Shown piece by piece: positions 44,901 through 56,460 of a stretch of 64,000 nucleotides of DNA (positions are counted from its first letter, which is position 1; the number at the start of each line of letters is the position of its first letter). The notes under the pieces are model-generated. The model did no database searches and was not told the DNA's origin. It was given only the letters and a program-made list of their open reading frames with translations. Position numbers and translations under genes: made by a program. The stretch comes from Dromiciops gliroides. Taxonomy: Eukaryota > Chordata > Mammalia > Microbiotheria > Microbiotheriidae. The DNA is taken from assembly GCF_019393635.1 (NCBI RefSeq), contig NC_057861.1, positions 382,237,315 to 382,301,314 of the forward strand, in the 5' to 3' direction.

Positions 44901-45520
44901 ACTAGAAGACTGAACTACAAATGTGTGCCCATCAATGGGAATGTATTACAAGAAAGAATTTTTGGTCTTTGTCTATTGTTCAAACCTTCATCTGAAGGAT
45001 GATCTTCTGATGAAGGACTCAAAAATGGACAACTTAAAGAATTTGATGAGTATTTTTGATGTGAATACTCTTACACTTTATGGCAGTAATTTTAGAATCT
45101 ACTCTTTGCATTAAATATGGTTCCACTATACTTATGTAATTCCAATAAAGTGAGAGAATCATACTTGTAGACAGTTACTCTTCTTTAGAGCAAAATTAAA
45201 TAGTAGAAAAAACTGACATATGACTAGATCTCATTTCTTTTCAGAATTTCAGTGCTTGATTTTTATTCTGTAAACATTATGGGAATAAAACATCTTACAA
45301 GGAGGTGTCCTTAATGTTGGCAATATATACAATACAACCCCAAAGGGGCAAAAAGGACACCCCATGTCTAAGTGAGAGCTAAATACTGAATAAGGGTGGA
45401 ATATTCTTGAGATATTTTTTCAGGGAGTATTCACTAACTTTCATTTTACTCATAAGAATAGATGGATTGGAGGGGAAGAGAAGCACGTATGTATTTAAAA
45501 ATTTAGCATTCTCTTATGGG

Positions 45521-45670
45521 GGGAAGCTAGGTAGTGCAGTGGATAAAGCATTGGCCCTGGATTCAGGAGGACCTGAGTTCAAATCCAGCCTCAGACACTT
45601 GACACTTGACACTTACTAGCTGTTGTGAGCCCTGGCAAGTCACTTATTGCCCATTGCCCTGGAAAAAAAA
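45521..45670 (+). repeat. WSINE1 with a small internal repeat
   Basis: AGCTAGGTAGTGCAGTGGAT, GTTCAAATCCAGCC, then GACACTTGACACTTGACACT (the 8-bp unit GACACTTG reiterated), TTACTAGCTG and an A-rich tail. Confidence 0.9.
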
Positions 45671-46190
45671 TTATTCTCCTGGTCAATGTTAACCCAATAT
45701 ATTTACATATGGTTGCTAAAGTCCTCTCCCCCCTCTCCCTTCACCTTTTTGTTCATTGAAAAACTTTGGAGTGGGGGTAGATAAAGGCTTTGTTAGCAAT
45801 TGCTGTGGCATAAAAAGATACTAGAATGAAAGGTTCTAATTTTTACACTTTTAATTCATGACTATATATATACCATGAATATACAAGATACCAAATAAAT
45901 GGAAAAGAAATGAAGCTAATAAATGATTAACCTCATTAGTTTTTTTTTTATCAGCTCCCAGTAAAAACAAAATGAAAAATAAAGACTTTTTTGTGTTTAC
46001 TGGCAATCAATACCAAGTTTGTGCTAACTGTCTTATAGAGCTACAAACACATTTTTCTTTGAGTTGTAACCTGCCCCCTTATTCCATTTCCATTCTGTGC
46101 CAATCAACTAATGTCCAACACACAAGTCCTATTTCTTAGAGTTGTATAGTTCAAAATGGAACTATCCTATAATATTTGCAAAACAGAAAA
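45671..46190. other. unique DNA, no feature seen
   Basis: Nothing recognised. Confidence 0.4.
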
Positions 46191-46199
46191 GGATACCAG

Positions 46200-47028
46200 T
46201 CTTCCCTACGAGGGGCACTACACTAATGTGGTACTAAGCTCAAAGTCCTGTAGAAATTGTAAAGCAATGCAAACCTCTCTTAATGGAATTTAGCGCTCTC
46301 CTTCCCCAATGGGGAAGACCAGATTAATGGAAAGGACAGTTCTGTAGAGAATGCAAGGCCAGGTTTTTTAAGATTTAAATCCCTTTCTTCCTAAGAGGGA
46401 GGGTAAACCAGCCAAAGACAAATGTCTCCAAGTTTAATGAAAGGGTTTTTTTTAAAATTATCAGGAAGAAAAAGAAAATTTTAAATGCTGCATGGGTACT
46501 ATCCAGCCTTATGCGAATAGGACGCCAGGTAGTAGATTGTGTGTATTTATATACATTTTAAACAAAGGCAATTAAGGAATTTCAGAGGGAAAGGTGGACT
46601 TGGTTAGTGGTTCCATTCTTAAGGGGAGGGAGGAGTGAAAATCCAGGGGTCAAAGAGGTGGACCTTTGATATACAAAATCAGAAAGCATCCTTGGTGATA
46701 AGCAGTTCACAGTTCAAGGCTTGATTAGGAGATGTTCTTGATAAGAGATCTCTCAAAAAAACAGTCTCATAACCAGAGTTGGGGGAGAGCTGGAGACTAT
46801 AAGACCATAAAGGGGATATGTTCCGTCTCATAACTTTCAGTCAGTCCCTCTGAGGGGAAAGACTTTCAGGTAGGTGTGGTTTAATCTCTGTTGTCCTCTA
46901 TTCAGAGTCTGAGGTCCAAACTTTATTGACTCTGGGCTGGCCTTAAAAGAGGTCATGCAAGGCTCCATAGTTAGGCTCCCTTGAGTGGGGGGCCTCTGGG
47001 ACCCCCCAAACCCATTATTTTTCTCACA
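46200..47028 (-). mobile_element. possible fossil LTR, TGTGAGAAA-type
   Basis: Minus strand: TGTGAGAAAAATAATGGG start at 47,028, a TATA-like ATGTATATAAATAC near 46,545 and an ATTAAA signal near 46,435. The start resembles the LTRs at 15,259 and 59,055. The low-coordinate edge is not resolved and could lie anywhere from about 46,200 to 46,400. No target duplication found. Confidence 0.45.
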
Positions 47029-48374
47029 TGTTCAATGTCCTAGTTCACAGATTAGGGGCAAGTGGGATAAAAACCCTACCTAAGAAAGAGATCCTTCTAT
47101 AGGTTTAGTGTTGGTTCTCAATTTCATAACTAGAATAGCCACTAGGGACACCTTTTTAAAAAATTAGGATAAAGCTAGATAAAGAGAATCAATCTCAAAG
47201 ATAAAGAACAGGTTTTCATTTTAGTTTATCAAGTAGTTAATAGCAGAGTCTTTATTTACTTCTCAGATTTGCAGGACAGGTTGTTTTATGTTTTTACTTC
47301 TAGTTATTTATTTTATATTTGGAGAAGTCTAACATATAGAGACAGGGTGGCAAAGTGTACTGGTTCTCAAAGTGTCCATCCAAGGACTCTTGGGCATCCC
47401 CAAGACTCTTCAAGGTGGTGTAAGCAAGGTAAAATTATTTTCATATAATGCTAACTAAACATTTAATTTCTAATACAGTAAATATACAATGGATTATAAT
47501 TATGTTTACAAAAACTATTTTTAAGAAGAGGGGATTCTAAATTTTTTTATATAATGAAGGGAGGTGGGCAGAGCAAAGATGGTGAAGAAATGCAGTGCAT
47601 GGCCTGTGCTCTCCCCAAAACCTCTCAATAACTGTAAATAATGCCATAAGACAATTCCTGGAGCAGCAGAACACAGAAAAGGATGGGATCAAATAATTTC
47701 CTAGCCAAAGACAAACTTAGAATGTTTGGCAAGAAAGATCCATCCCACCCAGTTGAGAGTGGTGCACAATACAGCACAGACCTGGCCACGCAAAACAAGG
47801 AGCAGGTCTTGGGAGTCACTGAATCAGCAGAGGCAGTATCTATTCTGGAGCTCTCAACCCACAGATGTAAGGTGTTAAAAAAACAAACAAAACAACTGGT
47901 ACAGAATGAGATTACAGAGGCTCTTTTGCTCAAACTGGGGGTCAGGACTCTGTTGCTTTGTCTATATTTGGATCCAGATTGTAGTCCTTGTTGGCAGGGT
48001 GCTGAGGAACACTAGCACATCAGAGCTTGTGGCCACCAGTCAAGTAGGGACCCCCTTCACAGTTCCAGGGCAGAAGAAGTGTGCAGAAGAGTAAAGGTCA
48101 GGAGAGTAGTAAACACCCATTTCCTTAATTATCATACCACTTTGAAGACTGAAAAACTTAAGGTCTTTAGAAGTATTTCTGAAAATAGATGCACAAAACC
48201 CCTGAAGCTTGGGACAGTGCAACCTCCACCCTGGAAGCAGAGCTTCACTTTAGTAAAGAGTTAAAAGTCAAGAAAATGGGATGGGGAAATGACCACAGAA
48301 TGTTACTATTGTGACCAGGAAGATCAAAACACACACTCAGAAGAAGATAATAAAGTCAAAGCTCCTACACCAAA

Positions 48375-49250
48375 GCCTCCAAGAAATATATGAATTGGTC
48401 ACAGGCCATGGAAGAGCTTAAAAAGGATTTTAAAAATCAAGTAAGAGAGGTAGAGGAAAAATTGGGAAGAGAAATGAGAGTGATACAAGAAAATCATGAA
48501 AAAAGAGTCAATAGCTTGGTAAAGGAAACACAAAAATATGCTGAAGAAAAAACTCCTTAAAAAAGTTGAATGGGGCAAATAGAAAAGGAGGTACACAAGT
48601 TCAATGAAGAAATAATCCCTTAAAAATTATAATAATACGGGGCAGCTAGAGGGCGCAGTGGATGGAGCACCGGCCCTGGAGTCAGGAGTACCTGAGTTCA
48701 AATCTGGCCTCAGACACTTAACACTTACTATGGGCAGGTCACTTAACCCCAATTGCCTCACTAAAAAAAAAAAAAAATATATAATTAGCAAATGGAAGCT
48801 AATGGGCTTCATGAGAAATCAGAAAAAAATAAAAATAAAATGAAACACATGAAAAAAAAAATAGAAGACAATGTGAAAAATCTTATTGGAAAAACAAATG
48901 ACCTGAAAATAGATCCAATAGAGAAAATTTAAAAAACTGTTGGCCTAGCTAAAAGCCATGATTAAAAAAAGAGCCTAGATGTTATCTTTCAAGGGAATTA
49001 TCAAGAAAACTGCTCTGATATTCTAAAACCAGAGGGTTAAATAGAAATTGAAAGAATGTACCCAATCACCCCTTGAAAGAGATCCAAAAATGAAAACGCC
49101 CAAGATTATTATAGCCAAATTCCACAGCTTCAGGTCAAGGAGAAAATATTGCAGGAGCCAGAGAGAAACAATTCAAGTGTCATGGAACCACAGTCAGGAT
49201 AACAATGGATTTAGCAGCTTCTACATTACAGGATTTGAGGACTTAGAATA
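48375..49250 (+). pseudogene. HAL1/L1 ORF1 remnant
   Basis: Near 48,408 the frame reads MEELKKDFKNQVREVEEKLG, a coiled-coil stretch like L1 ORF1p. After the WSINE1, the RNA-binding and C-terminal part persists: KNLIGK-like sequence near 48,875, then KTPKIIIAKFHSF at about 49,090 and DNNGFSSFYITGFEDLE at about 49,200. Stops at several points (for example TAAATAG at about 49,037) and the SINE insertion show it is dead. Confidence 0.75.
48639..48775 (+). repeat. WSINE1 in HAL1 ORF1, internally shortened
   Basis: GGGGCAGCTAGAGGGCGCAG to CTTACTATGGGCAGGTCACT: about 20 bp of the usual 'tagctgtgtgaccc' core are missing. A-rich tail. The flanks are A/T-rich, so a duplication could not be judged. Confidence 0.92.
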
Positions 49251-50994
49251 AAATATTCTAGAGTGCAAAGGATCTAGGATTACAACCAAGAATCACCAAC
49301 CCAGAAAAACTGTGTATAATCCTTCAGGGGGAAAAATGGGCATTCAATGAAATAGAGGACTTTCATGCATTCTTGATGAAAAAAACCAAACAAACAGCAC
49401 TGAGTAGAAAATTTGACTTTCAAATATAAGACTCTAGAGAAGCCTAAAAGGAAACAGGAAACAGAAACCATAAGGGATATTAAATATGGTTAAACTATTT
49501 ACATTCCTACATGGGAAGATGATACTTGTAAGTCATAAGAACTTCTCATTATTAGGCAGTTGGAAGGGAGTATATGTAGCCAGAGGGCACAGGAATGAGT
49601 TGAATATGAAAGAATATTATCTGAAAAAATAAAATTAAGGGTAAGAGGAATGCATTGGGAGAAAAGGAAAAGGAGAGGTAGAATGGGGGTAAATTATCTC
49701 ACATAAGAGGCAAATGGAGGGGAAGATTGGGCATGGGAGGGGGAATGAGTGAACCTTACTCTTATTAGAATTGTCTCAAAGAGGGAATAACATACACTCT
49801 ACAATTGAATATATAAATCTATCTTACCTTGCAAGAAAGTAGGAGGTGATAGAAAGGAGGGTAATCGAGGGAGGAGAAGTCAGAAGCAAAACATTTTGAG
49901 GAGGGACAGGGTGAAAGGAGAGAATAGAATAAGTGGAGGGGGAAGGTGGAGGCAAATACAGTTAGCAATAGTGCCTGTGGAAAAAAAATTAAAGCGAGTT
50001 TCTCTGAATATGTCCTTATAAAATTGATAAATTGATCAAAAGATATGAATAATTTTTCAGATGAAGAATCAAAGCTATCTATAGCCACTATGGGAAAAGA
50101 AAACATGCTTTTTTCACTGTTGATTGGAGAAATGCAATCAAACAATCCGGGGACTACCTCATACCTATTAGTGTGTCTGATAGGACAGAAGAGGAAAGAG
50201 AAATAGAGGGGATATGGGGAAAATGAGGAATTAATGCACTACTGGTGGAGTTGTAAAATGAGTCAACCATTCTTAGAGCAATTTGGAACTCTGCCCAAAG
50301 GGGTTCTAAAACCATGCATACTCTTTGACTTAGCAATACCACTATTAGGTGTGCATCCAAAAAGAGACTGAAAAAGGAAAAGGTCCTATATGTACAAAAT
50401 ATTTACAGCAGCTCTTTTTCTGGTGGCAAATAATTGGAAATTGAAGGAATGGCTGAACAAATTGTGGCATGTAATTATAATGGAATACTACTTTGGCTAT
50501 AAGAAAGAGAGCAGGATGCTCTCAGAAAAAACCTGGAAAGACTTAAATGACTGATACAAAGTAATTGCAATATTGTAAGATGATCAGTGTAAATGACTTA
50601 GTTGTTCTCAGCAATACAATAATCCTTAGAGAACTCTGAAGGATTTATGATGAAATCCTGTGTATCACAGAGAAAGAACTGATGGTGTCTGACTATAGAT
50701 TGAAGCATATTTTTAACTTCATTTTTCTTGGTTTTTTTGTCTGTTTTCTTTCACAATATGACTAATATGGAAATGTTTTGCATGACTATGCATATATAAC
50801 CTATATTGAATTGCTTGCCTTCTCAATGTGGGGAGGTGAGGGAAGGGAATTTGGAACTCAAAATTTAAAAAGTAAATGCTAAAATTGTTTTTACATGTAA
50901 TCGAGAAAAATATAATAAATTAAATTTTAAAACAAGCTTTGTTTTAAAAAAGATTGTAAAAATCCTGAGATCAAATAATTTGAGAACCAGTGAT

Positions 50995-51200
50995 ATAGTG
51001 GATAGGGAGCTGGCATCTTATCAAGTGTACTTGGATTCAAGTATTGCTTTTTACACACACTAGCAGTGTTACTCTAGGTAAGTCCCTAAACCTCTCAGGG
51101 CCCCAAGACAATTGTCTCAAGACTATAAATAGCAGAAGAGTTGATGATCTGCATTCATAATGGAAGTTTCCTTGTTCAGAGTCCTCTACAGGTTCAGAAA
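50995..51200 (+). repeat. THER1-type SINE
   Basis: GATATAGTGGATAGGGAGCT, TTGGATTCAAGTATTGC, CCTCTCAGGGCCCCAAGACA, ATTGTCTCAAGACTATAAAT and GTTGATGATCTGCATTCATA follow the THER1 order. It abuts the hAT right end. Confidence 0.7.
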
Positions 51201-51274
51201 AACATGTATTATTCTGTTAAATTTGTTATCCATAGCTCTAACTTTTTCATAAATATAGTCACTATATTTATGGA

Positions 51275-51520
51275 GGGTAGCTAGGTGGTACAGTGGACAG
51301 AGAGCTGGCCCTGGAGTCCAGAGCTCATGAGTTCAAATCAGGCCTCACACACTTATAAACTGTGTGACCCTGGGCAAGTCATTTAACCCTGCTTGCCTCA
51401 GTTCCTCATCTACAAAATGAGGTAGAGAAGGAAATGGCAAACTACTCCAGATCTTTGACAAGAAAATTCCAAATCAGGTCATGGAGAGTCAGACATTACT
51501 GAAACAATTTAACAACATCA
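51275..51520 (+). repeat. MAR1-type SINE
   Basis: GGTAGCTAGGTGGTACAGTG, CCTCATCTACAAAATGAGGT, GAAGGAAATGGCAAACTACT, TTTGACAAGAAAATTCCAAA and GAGAGTCAGACATTACTGAA. Confidence 0.78.
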
Positions 51521-51756
51521 CATCTTTATGGATCAGAGTATAAATCTTGAGATGTTGCATTGATTTATTTGGGGTAATTTTTCAAAAATGTCACCCAGAT
51601 ATCAAGTTTCAGGAGGAAATTTTAATATAAACTGAATTTGTTTCATCTTTAATATTATCACTAAGAAAAATGCTCATTTCTTCTTTTAGATCAAGAATCC
51701 TTTGAAGTACTTTAGCTGAAAAAAGTCAGAGTATTTTCCAAGAATATAGTGCTCTG

Positions 51757-51890
51757 GGGGTAGCTAGGTGGCACAATGGATAAATCACTGGTCCTGGATT
51801 CAGGAGGACCTGAGTTCAAATCTGGCCTCAGAAGCTGTGTGACTCTGGGCAAGTCACTTAACCCCATTGCCACACAAAAACAAAACAAAC
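51757..51890 (+). repeat. WSINE1, slightly shortened
   Basis: GGGTAGCTAGGTGGCACAAT to CCATTGCCACACAAAAAC. The 'acacttactag' segment before GCTGTGTGAC is missing. A C9-type run follows the tail at about 51,897. Confidence 0.9.
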
Positions 51891-52005
51891 AAACAACCCC
51901 CCCCCCCGCAAGAATATCATGCTCTATACTCTATGCTGATATCATTTCATTTTTATACAGTTTTTCTTTTAATATGCTGCCTCTTTTATGAAGTTGATTA
52001 CTCTT

Positions 52006-52156
52006 TTATTTTTCTTTTTAGTGAGGCAATTGGGGTTAAGTGACTTGCCCAGGGTCACACAGCTAGTAAGTGTTAAGTGTCTGAGGCCGGATTTGAACTC
52101 AGGTACTCCTGAATCCAGGGCCGGTGCTCTATCCACTGCGCCACCTAGCTGCCCCA
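52006..52156 (-). repeat. WSINE1, antisense, well preserved
   Basis: GTGAGGCAATTGGGGTTAAG to CGCCACCTAGCTGCCCC, close to a consensus copy. Perfect 15-bp duplication AAGTTGATTACTCTT at 51,991-52,005 and 52,157-52,171. Probably recent. Confidence 0.96.
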
Positions 52157-52171
52157 AAGTTGATTACTCTT

Positions 52172-53220
52172 GCACCAACTTGAAACGCTGTCTCTAGTTC
52201 CCCACTCACATTTCTTGATATGAATGATTGTCTTTAAAGCTTGTAATATGTCCAAATTGCATGAGAAGCAACATTTTGGAGTACTGCTGTAGACCTGAAT
52301 TTCATCTTGACATTTAGTAAGCTGAGTCAATGCAGAGTCTAATATAAATCCCCCACATTATATCATTTTCATTGTAAAGTGTGTTACTGAAAATTTCTCT
52401 TGATGTAACATTACCATTAATAGCATCACAGTGACAAACCTTCTCTAACATCTGCTTCCATAATATGCTTTACACATATAATCAGGTATCTTGTACCACA
52501 TGTTAATTCACTTACTTCCAATGTGAAAGGAAATTTTACTTATTCAATTAATGGATCACAAAGGTCTTTTTATATAAATTAGGCAATTCTCCTTTCCACT
52601 AGACTATCAGTAAATGTAACCATCTTTTTGACCATATCAGTAGCTGCAGAGAGCATCAGGGTTTCTTGTACTTAATGCATATATTTATATATGCTTTATA
52701 TATAAAGTCACTTAACTTTATATATAAGTTGCTTACATTATCATCATGCAAGATGTTTTTTCATATCACAGGCATGACTTGAAAAAAGTGTGCTTTTCTG
52801 CTTATTATAGGTGTCTATTTTAATCTGGAATAATTTCTTACCTTTCCAATCTGTGCTGTTTGCACACTTGCAAGATGTTATTTCAATTTGTGATGTTTCG
52901 TATTATCTAGAGCTAAAGTATTCATACAAAGCAAGTATAATAGCCTTTCCTCTCCATTAATAATATGAAACCCAGTGAGAAATATACTGGCATTTTATTT
53001 AGGCTTTTTATTTTGTTTTTCTGTGTTTCTTCAAATCTCAAATATGATTGAATATTCTAAACATAAGTAAACTTCAGTGCAGGAGTTGGTAGAATTCCTT
53101 TGAATATTAATCAGCTATATTTGCTACCACTATTTGCTGTTGTCCCTTCTCCCAGTAGGTAAAGAGGCTTATTGAACTGGTTTCCTTTGCCTAGTATCTT
53201 CAAAGTACAGTTATAAGCAG
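52172..53220. other. unique DNA, no feature seen
   Basis: AT-rich sequence without recognised repeats, including an ATATA-rich patch near 52,680-52,730. Confidence 0.4.
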
Positions 53221-53221
<1 letters not shown>

Positions 53222-53286
<65 letters not shown>

Positions 53287-53287
53287 A
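53222..53287. repeat. (TCTA)n microsatellite
   Basis: About 16 perfect TCTA/ATCT tetranucleotide units, then degenerate ATCC and ATCTA units. Likely polymorphic. Confidence 0.98.
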
Positions 53288-54075
53288 TCCATCCACTTAT
53301 CTAACTATCATCTATCGTTTTTTGCAATACACACTTGTGTGTGATCATATATATGTATGTTGCAATTTTACAAGTGAAAAGTTAGTAGGAAATTAGAGTG
53401 ACTACAAAACAACAATGTAGAATGCACTTAAAAATAAAATGTAAAAAGAAAGTATACCTAAAAAATGGAAATTCAACATTCATTAGTATTTCATCTTTAA
53501 ACAATTTTAAGTAACAAATGTTAAATCATAATACCTTATGCTGAAGAGATTTCAGCACCAGCCCTAAAATTTGTATATTTTTACGTGTGTGTTTGACTTA
53601 TTTGCCATCTTTCAAGTGTCTAATTCAAATTTGTCACAGATCACAATCCCAGTATGGGAGAAAGCAGCACTATCCTAGATTTAGAAAGTATCCTTTACAT
53701 TGTGCTAAGCCCAAGACTTATAATTAATAAAACACAAAGGCCATAGAATATTAGTTTTTTCCCAAAAATAAGGAAAACAACCTTAGCTTCTAGTTTTCAC
53801 TTTATTGAAATCTCTAGAAATGATATCCATCAATATAATAGCAAATAGGGCTATAATGCAGCAGATTGCCATATGGATGGAATGAAAGTAGTTTGAACAA
53901 ACAAACATATGTAGCACCGCTCTTGCTCTGTCTTCATTTCCTTCTTCCCTCTTTCCTACCCTACTCATTGATTAGAATGGTGAGGCTTTGGCTATCAGAT
54001 GAGGAATAAAAGATATGTAAACTGAAGTGACAAGATGTGGCAGCAAGAGAGAAGTGCCTGGTAAAATCTATACCT
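53288..54075. other. unique DNA, no feature seen
   Basis: Nothing recognised. Confidence 0.4.
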
Positions 54076-54079
54076 TGGA

Positions 54080-54410
54080 GTAGGGGTTCATAATTTTGTT
54101 GTGTGTCAGGGAGCCTTTTGGCAGCCTGGTGAAATGAATGGACCCCCTTTTTTTTGGTGAGGCAATTGGGGTTAAGTGACTTGCCCAAGGTCACACAGCT
54201 AGTAAGTGTTAAGAGTCTGAGGCCAGATTTGAACTCATGACCTTCTGAATCCAGGGCTGGTGCTCTGTCCACTGCACCACCTAGCTGCCTCCTGGACCCC
54301 TTTTTAAGATAATTTTTTATTTGTTTTTTAAACTCATCTTTGAAGAAAATGTTAGTTTTCAGCTAAAGCTTAATAAAAATTAAGGCAATTTGTCCCCCAT
54401 CCAAGTTCAT
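54080..54410 (+). mobile_element. hAT-like DNA transposon remnant split by a WSINE1
   Basis: TAGGGGTTCATAATTTTGTT, GTGTGTCAGGGAGCC, TTTTGGCAGCCTGGTG and AAATGAATGGACCCC resemble the left end of a Charlie-type element ('ggggttctta-cctttt-gtgtcatgga-cc'). TGGACCCCTTTTTAAGATAA resumes after the SINE. The right end was not found. Confidence 0.5.
54148..54292 (-). repeat. WSINE1, antisense, in the hAT remnant
   Basis: GGTGAGGCAATTGGGGTTAA to GCACCACCTAGCTGCC. The duplication TGGACCCC(C)TTTTT brackets it. Confidence 0.93.
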
Positions 54411-56385
54411 TACTCCCTGAAATGTAAGTACCCATGACTTACAGGCTGTGAGGGATTGCTAAACCTCTGCTTCTGGAAACTTGAATTTCAGAGCTCATGG
54501 TTAGAGACTGGAGTAGGGAGAAGAGGAGGCAAGATGGAGAAGAGTGCAGAGAATGCTCCATCTCAACCTGGGCTTTGTCATCTTCACCCTTGCTTCACAA
54601 ATAAGTTAGCCACAATGGGAAGCAGTTTGTACCACCACCTATAGGAGATCAAGAGGAAAGGACTAGCTAGAGGAGCATCAAGTTATTAGGTCCTGGACCT
54701 GAGTCCATACCCTGTACCATGAGGAAGAGGAATTAAGTCCTAGATCTAAAATTCCTGATTTCTCAATAGTGACTGGATTGATTGGATACCATGAGTCAAA
54801 TATTAGTTGAACATTATGTTATATTGACCATTATTGCCCACAGGTCTTTTAACTACTAATGATTTTCTATAGCAGAACACACTTTCAAGGTCATACAATC
54901 AACCATAGTGTGTAGAGAATAAAATGTGCATCTGTTTTTATTATTTGTTAATTATATACTAACATGTATATTTTAAATATCCCCATGATCTTGACAAAAT
55001 TGATGGGGGTGGGAGACATGATGAAATTGTTTATTTCATATGTTAACTTACTGTTATTTGTTGGCTTTGTATGAGATTATGCTTTATTATATTGAGTATT
55101 AGTGGTGCAAATCCATAGAAAAATTTCGTGGCTGATTTCCATAGACTGTAGTTAGACTTACTATAGAAGGAATCCTTGTACAGACTGATAGCAAGACAAA
55201 CAGTTCCTATTGCTTTCTTCATACAACAGTCAACCTTTCAGTTGTACTTTTAAGTGACACACGATATATTTCATCTTATAGTTCTGTATTGAATCAGTTT
55301 ATTATACAGAAAGAAGTATATACCTTATTTGCCATTATTATTATTCCTGTGATTTGAAGGCCTGGAATAATATACTTTCCATGAAGAATAGCCAGGTGTA
55401 CATTTTTCTGAATTTTGATCCAAATGGTACAAATATTTGCTTTCTTGAAATTTATCACACCAAAACAAAATTTTGAAAATGAAATATTAAAGTCACATAA
55501 AAAATCCTAAAACAGATTCACTCTCTGTCTAAATATTGAAGAAGGCTTTAAAAAATGTTTGGGGAGAAAAAAAAAGAAAAAGATCAAGTGTTTAATTAGG
55601 TGATCATCTTGCTACCTGGAGAGCAAACAATAAACAGATTATTAACTGGTTATATGAGTCAATTGATGAGAGTAAACAGAGTCCAAATCAATACCACTAG
55701 AGAATGAATGATGTGGTGTGGCACCTGTTTTATTACAGCCTTAATGTAGCTCCTCCTTTTTTATTAAATGCTCCTGTCTGGGAATAAACTGAGTAGTTTA
55801 TGTTGCAACATTTAAATAATATGAAAAAATATATAAACATACATGTGGTGCTTCCAACTCTTCACACAGCAACCCTTGGTGGGAATACCCTAAGTGGAAA
55901 CCATTGACTAAAGTGATAAATGAAATGAATAATTCTTTAGATCGAAAACATTTTACAGATGAAGTCTGTGAAAACACAAACCAGGAACAGAAAGCAATCA
56001 GTGTTGAATATTTTTTGAGGTGTGTGATAGGCAAGAGTAAGGCAGAAAATCAAAACGGCAATAAAGACACAACAAAAAAGGACGTTAAAATCTACAAACA
56101 AGATTTTAAAATCAATAGATAGTGCTTCTGGGGACCTTGCTTATTACTTTAAAAATTTATATTGCCTTGGCTTTAGGGACTTTAGGGGCTAAATTCTGGA
56201 GGGAAATCAAATAAACAAATAAGCTAAACTTCAGAAAGTAAGATAAACTACCCTTAATACAACTTAATTTCAACTCAACTTTTAAAGAAAGAAATTCTCA
56301 TAAACATCAGTATGCAATAAATTAAAATATAGGCTAAATGAATCCAAAGAGAAATCAGATATTAGCTATTCAAACCATTTCCCTG
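54411..56385. other. long unique stretch
   Basis: No repeats or exons recognised. The open frames at 54,456-54,644, 55,798-56,034 and 55,904-56,122 lack homology cues. See the possible conserved element at 55,580-55,790. Confidence 0.4.
55580..55790. promoter_or_regulatory. possible conserved non-coding element
   Basis: Repeat-free block with GTGTTTAATTAGGTGATCAT, AACAATAAACAGATTATTAA (forkhead-like AAACA and homeodomain-like cores) and TGGCACCTGTTTTATTAC (E-box CACCTG). Judged only on texture and motif density. Confidence 0.2.
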
Positions 56386-56387
56386 AA

Positions 56388-56460
56388 GTGTAAACATTTA
56401 TTAAGAACCTACTATGTGCAAGGTACTATTATAGTTCTTGATTCTTGACAATTGATCATA
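56388..56460 (-). repeat. L2 3' terminus, antisense
   Basis: AAACATTTATTAAGAACCTA, CTATGTGCAAGGTACTATTA. Confidence 0.65.

Larger units (their letters stand above)
47556..50940 (+). mobile_element. HAL1-type (half-L1) element: 5' UTR, ORF1, no ORF2 body, L1 3' end
   Basis: The 5' end GAGGTGGGCAGAGCAAAGATG and the L1-like leader with AACTGTAAATAATGCC come first, then ORF1 (about 48,375-49,250), then about 700 bp of non-ORF2 sequence (AGGGCACAGGAATGAGTTGA, GAATGAGTGAACCTTACTC). The last 900 bp, from about 50,050, has the C-terminal L1 ORF2 region and 3' UTR to TTTACATGTAATCGAG and AATAAATTAAAT. Nothing matches the endonuclease or RT core. L1 ORF2 proteins would have had to act in trans. A WSINE1 lies at 48,639-48,775. 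Confidence 0.75.
47358..50993. mobile_element. hAT (Charlie-like) DNA transposon split by a HAL1
   Basis: Left part 47,358-47,555 begins CTGGTTCTCAAAGTGTCCAT and has CTAATACAGTAAATATAC and TTTTTAAGAAGAGGGG. The right part, about 50,945-50,993, ends CCTGAGATCAAATAATTTGA and GAACCAGTG. The terminal inverted repeat is (C)TGGTTCTCAAA / TTTGAGAACCAG. Everything between is the later HAL1 insertion. No transposase frame was seen; this looks like a short non-autonomous member. Confidence 0.7.
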
